DNA from: Branchinecta lynchi
Taxonomy: Eukaryota; Arthropoda; Branchiopoda; Anostraca; Branchinectidae
Direction of reading: 5' to 3'
DNA: 64,000 bases
Assembly (NCBI GenBank): GCA_023053575.1
Contig: JAKZAP010000006.1
Location: 17,617,280-17,681,279, forward strand
The notes beneath the pieces were generated by a model. It was not told the origin of the DNA. It did no database searches and saw only the letters and a program-made list of their open reading frames with translations. Shown here piece after piece: positions 47,301 through 55,639 of the stretch. Numbering within the stretch: the first letter of the stretch is position 1; every line of letters begins with the position of its first letter. The position numbers and the translations under genes are program-made.

Positions 47301-49824
47301 TAATTTTCTTTTCAAACAAGATTACCTAATTCTAACCTGGCTTTGCTCGAATTTTGCACCAGAAAATCCCTTTCAAAGCAGCTTCAAAACAAAGAAAAGG
47401 CACATAATTTGAATATTTAGGGACACGTAACTGTTGAAAAAGGCATATTTTGACTCTGACTGTCAGGACTGCATCAGACTACATGTAGGGGAGCTCGGGG
47501 CTGGGCTGGAGACACGCAAAACAAATATTAAAAGTTGTCATTAAAATCGGAAAAAAATACATAACATCTGTCTTCTAGTGATCTCCTTTGTACCGAAGTT
47601 TCATGCTACTTGCTTTTCTGGTTTTGACAAAAAGTTGAAACAAGAGCTGCAAGCTCATATGGCACTTGCAAGGCTGGGTCAGAGGATGAAAGTAGGAATT
47701 CTTCAATTCGTGAGTTTGTTGTGATTATTTGTAAGCAAAACCCTTGAGATAATGGGTCCTTGGAAATCACGAGAACATATTGTTTGGTAATGCATTTGGC
47801 TGTGATGATGCACTTTAGGGGCGCTAAAAATTCACCTGTAATCAAAACTCTTGAAGCAAAAATGATGATGAGCTCATAGGAAGAATGAAATGTATATTTT
47901 AATCAAAAGTATCAACTGTACTTTAAGAAATTCAGTTATAAGCAAAACCCATGAGGCAAAAATATTCTAATCATGTCAAGTCTCTAGTGTTCACATTTCA
48001 TGGTCCTAGCATATCTGGAAGTACTTTACTGCTGATCACCGGAATTCCAGACCCCACTAGATCCAGTTCTGTCACTGATGAATCTAAGGCTTGTGCTTGT
48101 TCTTCCCACCAATTTTCATCCCAATCGCTCCACTCTTAGCGTGTCACAAGATTTCTCCCCTCCCTCCCCCCACGGGCAAGTGACTATTTCCAACTTAGTT
48201 TGGTCGGGTCCCTAATATGCCTGCCAAGTTTCATCGTCATAGCATCTCTGGGAGCATCCTAACTTGCAAACACCCGACTAACCGACCGACCGACCGACAG
48301 ACCGACGGAAAAGTGATCGGTATATGGCACTTGGCCAGAAGGCAAGTGCCATAAAAATTGGTTTTCTTAAGGTAAAAGTTTTTAGCTCATGGTCGGTCAA
48401 AAAGCTGTGCGCCGAAGATTAGCGGTAATCGGAAGGCGATTAAATGACAACAGACAGCTTAGTAATTGGGGTGTGTACCCTGCTTAGTATTTCCAAGCAA
48501 GATCAGTTAGTTTTCCTGTAGTACGCCATTTTGTTATTTCAGTCAGGGTGTGGTTGGTTCGGACAGTTTTGAAGGGGTTGGTTCGGACAGTCTTTTCCTA
48601 CTGATATGCCATACAAAACCCAAACTGACTTGGAAAAATACAAAAAGATGCTATCAGAATCCTTTTCATATTATTTGTTAACAGAATTAGTTTGAAAATT
48701 GAACGCGCTAAAAAGAGATGGCCACAACCGACGAAAACTAGTTAGTAGAATTGTCTACAATAAGCACAATAAAGTAAAAAATTATATTTTTGTTTATTAT
48801 AATTAACTTTGCTTACGATATAAGAAGGAAAAAGAAACACGGATTCGTCCTTATGAAGTTAATTTTGGAAAAGGTGAAACCAAATGTGTGTCTTATATCG
48901 GTAAGTCGAAAGAAAAGGAGGTTCAATGAATGAAAGTTCGTTGAGGGGCTTGAAGATATTCTTTCTGCACAGAAGTGGCCCTAAAATCTCCTTTCTGTAT
49001 AATTGATTCGAGTAATCGGTCCAGCTAAAGATGGACTGAACTTTGCTGATATAAGTTTCAAGTTACCAGCCTCTGAAATTGCTAGATTAACTGAAGGACA
49101 AATGAAGGACTTTCACTTTAATGCAACCTTGGCTCTTAAAACATATATTTTCTTTAGTTTAATGTTTATTTTTGAGCTGCAATATTGACATTTCCACTTT
49201 TTAACATATTTAAATAAAGTCGAGTAAAAAAATAATAAATTACAAATAATGTCCGAACCAACCCGAGGCCTGTCCGAATCAACCCCATGGGTACGGGGTT
49301 GGTTCGGACAAACTGAAAAACAGAAAAAAATGTTTACTTAAAAATGTGATGTAGAAAAAAATCTAAAAAATTACCAGATATTCTCCCAAGCATTATACAC
49401 ATTTGACCACAAAAATTATGTAAACCGCCAAGAAATAGCGGCCTAGCAAGAAAAGGAAAATTAGTGTCTGGGTCAACCCCGAGCTCACCTACATTTCATT
49501 TTAACATTTTAGCGGCAACATCTATGCAGCATCTATGTAGACGTAGTGTACAAACAAGGTCAGGTACACCTCCTCTACTGTACTATCAAGACAAGCTCAG
49601 AGCATAAAAACTGAGAATAGGATTCTCCTGAGACTCTGCACAACTACTGTCTAATAAAATCAATATTCTGACAAGCTAAAAAGTATGACCATCATAGTGA
49701 CTGAAATCTCAGAAATTTTCCTGTAAATAATCTGTGGGGATCCTCCTTCCACAAATCAGCCTTTACCTGGGGAAAATCATCTCCGATGTCTTCAGCATAC
49801 AGGTCAATATCGTCGGCCATTTCC
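32244..49824 (-). CDS. CPSF6: cleavage and polyadenylation specificity factor subunit 6 (CFIm68)
   Basis: Twelve coding exons, in order: 49820-49767, 44742-44557, 42867-42640, 41419-41214, 39890-39710, 39473-38948, 38648-38530, 35161-35038, 34404-34252, 33808-33721, 32805-32698, 32337-32244. All have GT/AG borders and fitting phases; total 2067 nt, 688 aa. Seen: N-terminal [19 protein letters not shown] with RNP2 LYVGNL (73-78) and RNP1 KGFCMVSV (114-121); Gly/Pro/His-rich middle; [12 protein letters not shown] (476-487); the conserved [14 protein letters not shown] and [19 protein letters not shown] block; C-terminal Arg/Asp/Ser-rich tail ending EHRRH. CPSF6 is the large subunit of nuclear cleavage factor Im. 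It pairs with NUDT21 (CFIm25), binds RNA near UGUA sites and steers poly(A) site choice; its RS-like tail is the nuclear import signal. CPSF7 is the alternative, but [12 protein letters not shown] and the tail resemble CPSF6. Vertebrate CPSF6 is about 550-590 aa; the excess here is the HGGPP repeat exon. Confidence 0.96.
32698..32805 (-). CDS. CPSF6: CPSF6 exon 11, RS-like domain
   Basis: 108 nt. Encodes [20 protein letters not shown] and [15 protein letters not shown], ending with a split Arg codon. Acceptor ctgtttttcag, donor gtaaga. Confidence 0.94.
33721..33808 (-). CDS. CPSF6: CPSF6 exon 10, RS-like domain
   Basis: Encodes [20 protein letters not shown] and [10 protein letters not shown]. 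Acceptor atttattccag, donor gttggt (weaker than the rest but GT), phases 1 in and 2 out. Confidence 0.93.
34252..34404 (-). CDS. CPSF6: CPSF6 exon 9
   Basis: Encodes [20 protein letters not shown], then [20 protein letters not shown] and KSYGSRR, a strongly conserved helical block before the RS-like tail. Donor gtatgt, exit phase 1. Confidence 0.97.
35038..35161 (-). CDS. CPSF6: CPSF6 exon 8
   Basis: Encodes [20 protein letters not shown] and [20 protein letters not shown]. SEFEEIMxRNR and SSSAISRAV are family signatures. Exit phase 1, donor gtaagt. Its acceptor lies 15 nt from an M-family element. Confidence 0.96.
35177..35549. mobile_element. M-family MITE next to CPSF6 exon 8
   Basis: Ends GTTGCATTTTTGTAGATACC and TGAAAAACACAAC, flanked by TA (35175-35176, 35550-35551). 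GATACCACGGTATC palindromes at both sub-ends and an AGTGATGTAACTGGAT core shared with the copies at 40440 and 51470. Confidence 0.8.
35820..36936 (-). mobile_element. G-family element, copy 5 (complete)
   Basis: Starts AACAAGACCAAAGGTTTCG, ends CACTTACGTTTTTGGGATCC then CAAAAA. All G domains are present: 5' unique part, about five diverged units, CCAAGTTTCATCAAAATATC, GACGGA tract, terminal palindrome. In CPSF6 intron 7. Confidence 0.85.
37255..37417. mobile_element. 163-bp MITE with TAA target duplication
   Basis: Left AGCCGCGTTCACAAGCATGC, right GCATGCCTGTGAACGGGGCT, flanked by TAA (37252-37254, 37418-37420). The interior is nested GCCTAGGC-type palindromes. A 3-bp TAA duplication suits PIF/Harbinger-type elements. 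Confidence 0.8.
37420..38520. other. CPSF6 intron 7 sequence, nothing recognised
   Basis: No exon, RNA gene or known repeat of this window was recognised between the MITE and exon 7. Confidence 0.5.
38530..38648 (-). CDS. CPSF6: CPSF6 exon 7, conserved [12 protein letters not shown]
   Basis: Two bases complete a Ser codon, then [31 protein letters not shown] and SFAPPAVP. The [10 protein letters not shown] peptide is nearly invariant in CPSF6 and CPSF7. Donor gttagt, exit phase 0. Confidence 0.95.
38948..39473 (-). CDS. CPSF6: CPSF6 exon 6, HGGPP repeat exon
   Basis: 526 nt in phase 0 in, 1 out. Encodes QSHHGGPP followed by about 30 five-residue units of the type HGG-P-(P/S/Q), then [12 protein letters not shown] and [17 protein letters not shown]. 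The acceptor is a tandem cagcag (NAGNAG), so start 39473 or 39470 is possible with gain or loss of one Gln. The phase fits both neighbours, which supports true coding despite the repetitive sequence. Long open frames on the plus strand here are shadows. Confidence 0.9.
39286..39435. repeat. 30-bp minisatellite inside CPSF6 exon 6
   Basis: Four identical 30-bp units lie at 39301-39330, 39331-39360, 39361-39390 and 39391-39420, each coding ten residues ([10 protein letters not shown] on the minus strand), with degenerate 15-bp units on either side. The unit length is a multiple of three, so copy number changes keep the frame. Confidence 0.95.
39710..39890 (-). CDS. CPSF6: CPSF6 exon 5, GP-rich with one FG
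   Basis: Encodes [20 protein letters not shown], then [20 protein letters not shown] to PPPGM. It contains one Phe-Gly dipeptide in a proline-rich context. Acceptor cttattcag, donor gtaagt, phase 0 at exit. Confidence 0.9.
40321..40695. mobile_element. M-family MITE in CPSF6 intron 4
   Basis: GTTGCGTTTTGTAGATACC at the left, GATATCTGCAAAAACGCAAC then TA at the right. The left flank is GA, so one TA is lost. Interior of ATACCACGGT/ATACCACGATAACTGCAA palindromic units. Confidence 0.75.
41214..41419 (-). CDS. CPSF6: CPSF6 exon 4, proline-rich
   Basis: Begins [20 protein letters not shown], matching the FExxSRKT segment after the RRM in CPSF6, then Pro/Gly/His/Met-rich low complexity. Ends in phase 2 (split Arg codon), donor gtacgt. 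Confidence 0.92.
41590..42396. mobile_element. D-family element, rearranged as a head-to-head pair
   Basis: 41600-41880 reads as the reverse of a D 3' part (TTTTGCTAGTTAGGGCACTT; CATAAGCTAGGACGATGAAA). 41890-42396 reads forward and ends AAGTGCCATAAAAA. GAGACACGAGTTCAGT around 41870 mirrors ACTGAACTGAAAACTCGTGT. G-run at 41720 and C-run at 42211. Confidence 0.65.
42640..42867 (-). CDS. CPSF6: CPSF6 exon 3, rest of RRM
   Basis: 76 codons. Encodes [39 protein letters not shown] (RNP1) and [18 protein letters not shown] is a signature of the CPSF6/7 RRM, which contacts CFIm25 as well as RNA. Confidence 0.97.
42900..44550. other. CPSF6 intron 2, no repeat or gene recognised
   Basis: Moderately AT-rich single-copy-looking sequence between the two RRM exons. 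No splice-flanked coding segment recognised on either strand. Confidence 0.5.
44557..44742 (-). CDS. CPSF6: CPSF6 exon 2, start of RRM
   Basis: 62 codons, phase 0 at both ends. Begins [12 protein letters not shown], the repeated acidic IDLYDDV motif of CPSF6/7. Ends [13 protein letters not shown] with RNP2, so the intron splits the RRM right after beta strand 1. Confidence 0.95.
45560..45847. mobile_element. palindromic MITE in CPSF6 intron 1
   Basis: Left CCACAAACCCTGACTTTTGG then ATACCCTATG, right CATAGTGTATCCAAAAATCA then GGGATTTGTGG. A half copy with the same left end (CCACAAACCCCTGATTTTTG) is at 58042. Confidence 0.7.
45885..45965. repeat. short palindrome repeat
   Basis: GCAGCTACTGGGATTGATCT and GAGATAAGATTAATCCCAAT then AGCAAATGCTGC form an imperfect inverted repeat. 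Relatives at 26520 and 30765. Confidence 0.55.
46290..46600. repeat. inverted repeat and degenerate tandem units
   Basis: TATGATCTCCTAG mirrors CTAGGAGATCATA (46294-46356). The following 240 bp has four degenerate units of GCAAACCTCCTGCTCAGGAG type, about 70-80 bp each. Confidence 0.5.
47048..47148. repeat. 100-bp inverted repeat
   Basis: TGAGGTTGGATACCCTCC at the left and GGAGGTATGCTATCCAACCT then CA at the right. MITE-like, single copy in the window. Confidence 0.55.
47639..48357 (+). mobile_element. D-family Helitron-like element, copy 3
   Basis: AACAAGAGCTGCAAGCTCAT then ATGGCACTTG start; CGACCGACCGACCGACAGAC tract; terminal hairpin ATGGCACTTGGCCAGAAGGC then AAGTGCCATAAAAA. A single internal unit, no 281-bp array. 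Confidence 0.82.
48552..49310. mobile_element. element bounded by GGTTGGTTCGGACA motifs
   Basis: The 14-mer GGTTGGTTCGGACA occurs at 48552 and 48576 (forward), 49250 and 49271 (reverse, the second with one mismatch) and 49297 (forward). The 650 bp between is AT-rich with short open pieces (for example 49003-49188) that I cannot assign. Likely a non-autonomous DNA transposon. Confidence 0.5.
49767..49824 (-). CDS. CPSF6: CPSF6 exon 1 (start codon)
   Basis: ATG at 49820-49818, then [18 protein letters not shown] and donor gtaaag. Directly 5' of the ATG (GGAA leader) stands a good acceptor, ttttcttgtag, so the 5' UTR is probably spliced, with its first exon upstream beyond 49825. Confidence 0.93.
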
Positions 49825-50057
49825 CTACAAGAAAATATTGGTGTTTTTGGTTTTGATGAATATGCTGCAGATGCGAATCGTACAACCGTCTCAGTACGAA
49901 AGGCCCAAGAGTTCATGCTAGATGGAAATAGCAGAACGGAAAGTCGACGGCAGGCAGCTCAACGCAGGATAGGACCAGAGTTCAGTGTTTCTTTTGTTTC
50001 TTTCAAGCTGAAGCTGCGTTGCCACTGATTCAGAAACTTGGCACCGAATCTTTTTAG

Positions 50058-50998
50058 AGGCATACTCTCGCCGACCGCCGTTCCCCTCGGACTCCACTTG
50101 AGGAGTCCCCGTGTTTTTGAACGTGTCCGAAAGCTCCGAAACGAAAGCAAATGCTGAATTAATTCAGCTTTTTATACAGCATTTCGCTTTCGGACTTAAA
50201 TTTTCGCTCAGTTAATGCAGCATTAATTCAGCATAAAATTCATCGAAAAATTCAGCAAGAATGCTAAATTTTATGCTGGATTTTCAAGAAGAAAATGGGG
50301 AGTACGGCGATTCTCTCAGTATTTTCAGCGGCAAATATAACAAATTCAAAACAACTGACAATTCGGCAAACATTCCAAATTCTAAGAAAACTGGCGATCA
50401 TGGCCAATGAAGAAAGGAAAGATCAAGAAGATAAGAAGGTTGGATATCAGTAACTGATCCATTTTTTAGCTTTATACAGCTAATTCTTTTTTCTTCTTCT
50501 TCTTCCTGACTTAAATTTTGGTATCCTAGAAGTGTCAGAGAAGAAAAAAAGGTAACAGCTTTCGGACAAAAAAAAAGAAGAAAATGCAGCATTTATGCAG
50601 CATTTACAGAACCAAAAAGCTTTCGGACACGTTCTTTGTTTGTCCCGGGGACTCCGTCCCGTATTATCGCGAGTCCCGATGGACGGGGAATGCTCTGATT
50701 ATCATCACCATCATCAAACAGGACTCCCTTTCGGATTCGGAGGGGAATCAATTTTTGCTGGTGTTGGTGCAATGTAAAGTTAATTATAAATAACCAGAAT
50801 AAACGAAACCAAAAATAAAGTGGCTCCAGACTAATTTCGTCAACTGCATATCTATTTTTCGAACAAAATCCATGCTGGAAGCATTCCCCGTGTTCTCGCT
50901 GTTTCTGTCCGCGGAGTCCGCGTGGAGTGACTCTCTCTATTTTCGCCGTTCCCTTTGATTTCCCCGAGGAGTCCTCAGGGAACGGCGAGAATACGCCT
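50058..50998. mobile_element. B-family MITE, copy 1, carrying a C element
   Basis: Left AGGCATACTCTCGCC, right GGCGAGAATACGCCT, flanked by TAG (50055-50057, 50999-51001). Interior resembles copy 2 (GTCCCGGGGACTC; CTGATTATCATCACCATCAT). Interrupted at 50118 by element C. Confidence 0.85.
50119..50634. mobile_element. C element (516 bp) inserted in B
   Basis: Perfect 17-bp ends GAACGTGTCCGAAAGCT/AGCTTTCGGACACGTTC, flanked by TTT on both sides. The intact sequence GTTTTTGTTTGTCCCGG in B copy 2 (52149-52165) is the empty site. Contains GCTGAATTAATTCAGC palindromes. Confidence 0.88.
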
Positions 50999-51059
50999 TA
51001 GGTGAAGTATTTTAAGATTTTCTTTCTATTGAGCCATATCTTCCAAAGCCGCAAGGGTT

Positions 51060-51258
51060 GTCGTTGTTCTACTTTTGGGAATTGGGATCCCAAAATTAAG
51101 TGGCGGGATACGTATGACTTCGAAAGGTTTGTCGTCCATCTGTTGCTCTTCTGGCAAGTGCCATATTATGGCGATCAATTTCTGTATGTCCGTCCGCCGG
51201 TCTGTATGTCGGTTGGTCCGGGTTTTGCTAGTTTGGGTACTTCTAGATAAGTTAGGAC
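51060..51258 (-). mobile_element. hybrid G/D element end
   Basis: Starts like the reverse of a G terminus (TTGGGATCCCAAAATTAAGT, GGCGGGATACGTATGACTTC) and continues as the reverse of a D terminus (GGCAAGTGCCATATTATGGC, GTCCGTCCGCCGGTCTGTAT, TTTTGCTAGTTTGGG). Confidence 0.65.
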
Positions 51259-51261
51259 AAT

Positions 51262-51770
51262 AGTTGCGTTTTCACAGATAACATAGTTGCGTTTTTGCAG
51301 ATACCATGGTATCTGATACCACGGTCTAAAGTCGTTTTTGCAGTTATCGTGGTATCTGGCCAGTTATCGTGGTATCAGATATTCAGATACTACGGTCCGA
51401 CCGTAGTAACTGGTCGTGGTATCTGAAAAGTCATCTCACTTTCAGATTGGTGAGAAAGAAGTTTAGTAGTTAGTGATGTAACTGGATATCTGTTTTTCTT
51501 TTGGGATGACTTCGAAAGTGGAATTTCGGCAATAGTCGTTTTTGCAGAACATCGTGTATGGGTGGAAGTTTTGTTTTTATTGATGTTTTGTTTTGAGGGT
51601 AATTAGTCCCTTACAGGTTCGCCTCTGGGCATTGAAGATTCCATTTTTTTTTTAATAAACCCTTCGTTCATTCAAAAAAAAAAAAAAAAAAAAAAGATAC
51701 CACGATAACTGCAAAAAAGACTAATTGCAAATGCAGTTACCGTGGTAACAGATATCATGGTATTATCGCC
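51262..51770. mobile_element. M-family MITE carrying a retroposed tail
   Basis: Two TAGTTGCGTTTT starts 23 bp apart, then the M interior. At 51551-51697 a foreign stretch ends with AATAAA and a run of 22 A, after which the M sequence resumes at GATACCACGATAACTGCAA. The M right end is truncated. Confidence 0.65.
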
Positions 51771-52064
51771 GCCCTTCCTGGAGTAGATACTCTTGATGAC
51801 TAACTCTCCTTAACGATGCAAAATAGCGGAAGAGCCAGAAGCGGTATCACCTCGGATATCACACCTGCGCCCCAAGATCGCCGTGATTGATTGACACAGG
51901 ATTTCAGTTGTTGAGTTTGAGTCGTTAGTAAGACGTTTCCTCGTTCTTTCTGAGGATCACTGGCGTGTTTTGGACTTAGTCATATAGAGTACTCTTACAG
52001 TAGGCTTTTATCGTAAGCTTTATTCACTGCAGCCGCTTGAGTTACATTGTCGCCACCCCATCTA

Positions 52065-52783
52065 GGGCATATTCCATCCTACTTACCGTAGTTACTACAG
52101 GCGTATTCTCGCCGTTCCCCGCGGACTCCACTTGAGTAGTCCCCGCGTTTTTGTTTGTCCCGGGGACTCACTTCCCGTATTCTCGCGAGTCCCCACAGAC
52201 GGGGAATGCTCTGATTATCATCACCATCATCAAAAAGGACTCCCTTTCAGATTCGGAGGGAATCAATTTTTGCTGGTGTTGGTGCAATCTAAAATTATTA
52301 AAAATAACCAGAATAAAAAAAAACAAAAATAAACTGGCTACAGACTAATTTCGTCAACTGCATATCTATTTTTCGAACGAAATCCATGCTGGAAGCATTC
52401 CCGTGTTCTCGCTGTTTCTGTCCGCGGAGTCCGCGTGGAGTGACTCCCTCTATTCTCGCCGTTCCCTTTGATTCCCCGAGGAGTCCTCGGGGAACGGCGA
52501 GAATACGCCTTACGTGTGGCGTCACGAATTTTGGCTTTTTGCCGTCAAGGCTGTAGCGAATTGTCTAATTTCCAGCAGAATATCATGCCACGGGTGAATC
52601 CAACCAATCACGTTACAGAGATGCGTAGTTCCGCGTAGTTCTATGCTTACTACACTCCCGAGCAGGGTAAGCAAATAGTTACTATTTCGAGAAGGTTGGA
52701 ACAGTAAGCGTAGTACATTTTTACGAAGTTGGAACGGAAATAGTAACTAATAGTTACTATTGTTAGCAGGGTGGAACACGCTC
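52065..52783. mobile_element. A-family MITE, copy 2, carrying a B element
   Basis: Left GGGCATATTCCATCCTACTT, right GTTAGCAGGGTGGAACACGC then TC, flanked by CTA (52062-52064, 52784-52786). The A sequence resumes after the B insertion at CGTGTGGCGTCACGAATTTT, matching copy 1 (reverse) at about 10970. Confidence 0.75.
52099..52510. mobile_element. B-family MITE, copy 2
   Basis: Left AGGCGTATTCTCGCCGTTCC, right GGAACGGCGAGAATACGCCT, a 20-bp perfect inverted repeat, flanked by TAC (52096-52098, 52511-52513). About 412 bp; noncoding. Confidence 0.9.
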
Positions 52784-52899
52784 CTAGGATTTTTGTTCAT
52801 TCCGAAACTGTTTGGGACTCATCGTCAGTAAGTCTCAACCTTCTACACTCCGTATCTGGACTTGGGAACATCGCTATTTAAGCCTTTTAGTTAAAATAC

Positions 52900-54505
52900 A
52901 CAAAGCAAGCTAATACACACGGATTTGAAGATATCTGAATACTTTAAAACTATGTTATGCTTTAGAAAAATATCGATGGATGATTGGTATGATTATTTTA
53001 GCTGCGAGCTTGGACCACCTGATCAGCCTACTGAAGAGAAACATGAGAATATTCTTGATCAGTGCCTTGCGAATTCTGCAAACAAATTGGGTTTTGTGGT
53101 GTCACGGTCAATGCTGGCTGCTTGTATTTAAAAGTGAAGAAAAACAAATCAAGGGGTATTGATCAAGTTTGAGGAAATCACCTGCCGGTTCGTCTCTTCT
53201 TTTTGAGCATCTAATCTTATTATATCAGATGATTTTTTCTTCGGGTTTAGTTCCAGATTTATTTTGTGTTGGTATTATTACCCCGGGTATTAAGAAAGGA
53301 AAACCCACCAATATTTGCAGTTCATATCGGCCAATAACTGTGTCGCCTGTTCTATGTAAGATCCTCAAGCTATTGGTGATCAATGATATTAATATAAAGT
53401 GTTATACACCAACGAATCAGTTTGGTTTCAAAAAAGGGGTAGGGTGTGAGCACGCGCACTGCCTTATTGCACAATTAATAACCCACGCCCATGAAAATGA
53501 TGAAACTCTGGTGTTGGCTGGTCATGACGTGACTAGAGCGTTCGACTCTGGTATTCACGCCCATATCCTAGAATGTGCTTACTTAGAGTGCTACGAAATA
53601 TGTATAATAAGCTGAGTGCAAGAGTAAAGGTACAATGTCAGGGACTAGAAAATCTCACCCCTCCCATCCCTATTAAGAAAGGTATCCGACAGGGAGCAGT
53701 GACTTCCCCACCACTTTTCAATAATAGTGTATTAATACCTCAAGAGAGAGCGCTCACAACTTGTATATTAGATGGAATAGATGTATCGATGGCTAATTAC
53801 GCCGACGAAATTCTGAATATAAGCCGTACAGTAAAAGGAATCGAATCAAATTTCCACATTCTTGATGGAGAAGTTGGTTTGTCTTTCAACAAAAGTAAAA
53901 CTGAAATATTTATTTTTAATCCTCGTTCCAAAGAGCCTATCGAAATTCATATTGGTGGTGAGTTGCTAAAGCCCAAGGATGCTCTGACATATCTGGGGCT
54001 GCCTATTGGACCAAGTGTTCGTGCTACACGTCTGTTGTTAAAAAGTCTTTTCGCGGAAAAAACTCGTAAAGCTTATGGCCTTCTTATTGCATTAAATTAT
54101 AAGTTTTGTAGAAGCATTCTAGGTAAAGTGTATAATGCGTTCGTTATTCCCCACCTCCTTGCATTAGCACCGTTTTGGTGCATTTTCACTGAGTCAGATA
54201 TCAAAGCATTATGCAAGTGTTTTTATAAGTTTGCAAAATATCTGTTGAGACTTCCGCCTTGGTCAAGTAACACCAGCATACCAAGGAAGTACGGAGTGGC
54301 CCAGCCCGTAATTGCTGTGCAGAAACGTTTACTGCGGTACAGGGAAGACCTTGATCCGACAAGCGATATGTATAGACTCCTGAAATAGTTGATAATGTGT
54401 TGTTGATTACGTAGTGTTGTGTATTGTGTAGCTTTTCCTTTTTTTTCTACTCCATTTTTTGTGTATTTATACATTATGACGGGTAATAAAATTATTAATT
54501 AATTA
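52900..54505 (+). mobile_element. LINE remnant with reverse transcriptase, copy 1
   Basis: 5'-truncated non-LTR element. 53169-53615 reads VPDLFCVGIITPGIKKGKPT, SSYRPITVSPVLCKILKLL, GHDVTRAFDSGIHAH (RT block A). After a frameshift near 53590, 53573-54388 reads KKGIRQGAVTSPPLFN, MANYADEILNI (YADD box as YADE), GLSFNKSKTEIFIFNP, LTYLGLPIG. No endonuclease domain seen. 3' end GGGTAATAAAATTATTAATT. Frameshift plus YADE mean it is inactive. Confidence 0.88.
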
Positions 54506-55029
54506 ATTTGTTCTGGGCACATTTCTTTCGCGGGTCTCCTGTCATTTGATTTCTAATGGCTTTTCCATTCTGTTTAAAAGTTCTATTCCTTCTTTTTTCA
54601 CTTATAGCCAAAGATGACCAAAAATCAATGCACATAACCTTGTCTCTTGCTTCTGGTCTATAAGGTATATCAATGCTACCAGTCAGACTTCACTTTAACA
54701 ACTAACCTATTGTAATTTTGACAGGCTAAAATCTGAAAGACCGAAGTTAGACAGATCGAAATCCCATGGGAGTAGAACTGGTAGCCGCATTGCTGCCCCC
54801 ATGAATCACGTCTCCGACCTATCGGGGTTACAAAACAATTCTTCGGGGACTGGCTTACGACTGAAGCTATGTAGAAACAAAACAAACAAAAAAAATTAAA
54901 CGACTCGATTTTTCGATTTTTTCTGTATTAAAATGAATGCCCGGGACCTCGGCGAGGACAAAATAAACGACTGATACGACTTAGCAAAAGGCCAAAATAA
55001 ACGACTGATACGACTTACAGAAGGCAGGG

Positions 55030-55257
55030 GGGACACGACTCCTACCCCCCCCCCCCCCTCCTCCCCCCCTTCGGGCCACCCCTGCATCCAGCCACGACTG
55101 AAAGCTATGAGAGTATCAGACGAGTTTTATGAAAAATCTAGAATTAAATACATCTATTAAGAATACATTTTACATTAGTTTTGGCACTGAAGTAAAAAAG
55201 AGGAGAAATCCTGAAAATCATGAGTTTATTATGAGATCATGAGACTGGAAAAAAAAA
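55030..55257 (+). repeat. C-run and H-family repeat, copy 2
   Basis: C-rich stretch at 55045-55080, then AAAAATCTAGAATTAA and the following H sequence to GAGACTGG plus A-tract. Copy 1 is at 6445-6612. Confidence 0.5.
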
Positions 55258-55639
55258 ATAGATTCGGAAGAAAAACATCACTGGGATATGGTAAAGAATG
55301 AGACCAAATAAACAGGTTAAATCACAGAATTTACGCAGGGACGGACCGAATGGGGTGAAATCGATGCGGAGTGAACAAAAGGTTGAATTAGCAAATTCGA
55401 TAAAGAAAGGGGAACCAATAAACACGTTAAATCACCTAACCTGGAAATACGGGGTCAAAACGTCATTTCTGGCTTCCGACTTCAGCGCTGGCTTTCTTTT
55501 CCACGGGGCTAATGCGCGACTCGATATGAAGCGAAAGCCTAATCGCTCATTCACCCATCAGATAACTTATCCCCAGATCTCACGTGGGATTGTTATTGTT
55601 CCTCTAGCGCGTCTGGCGGCAGTTCGTCATTGGATTTTA

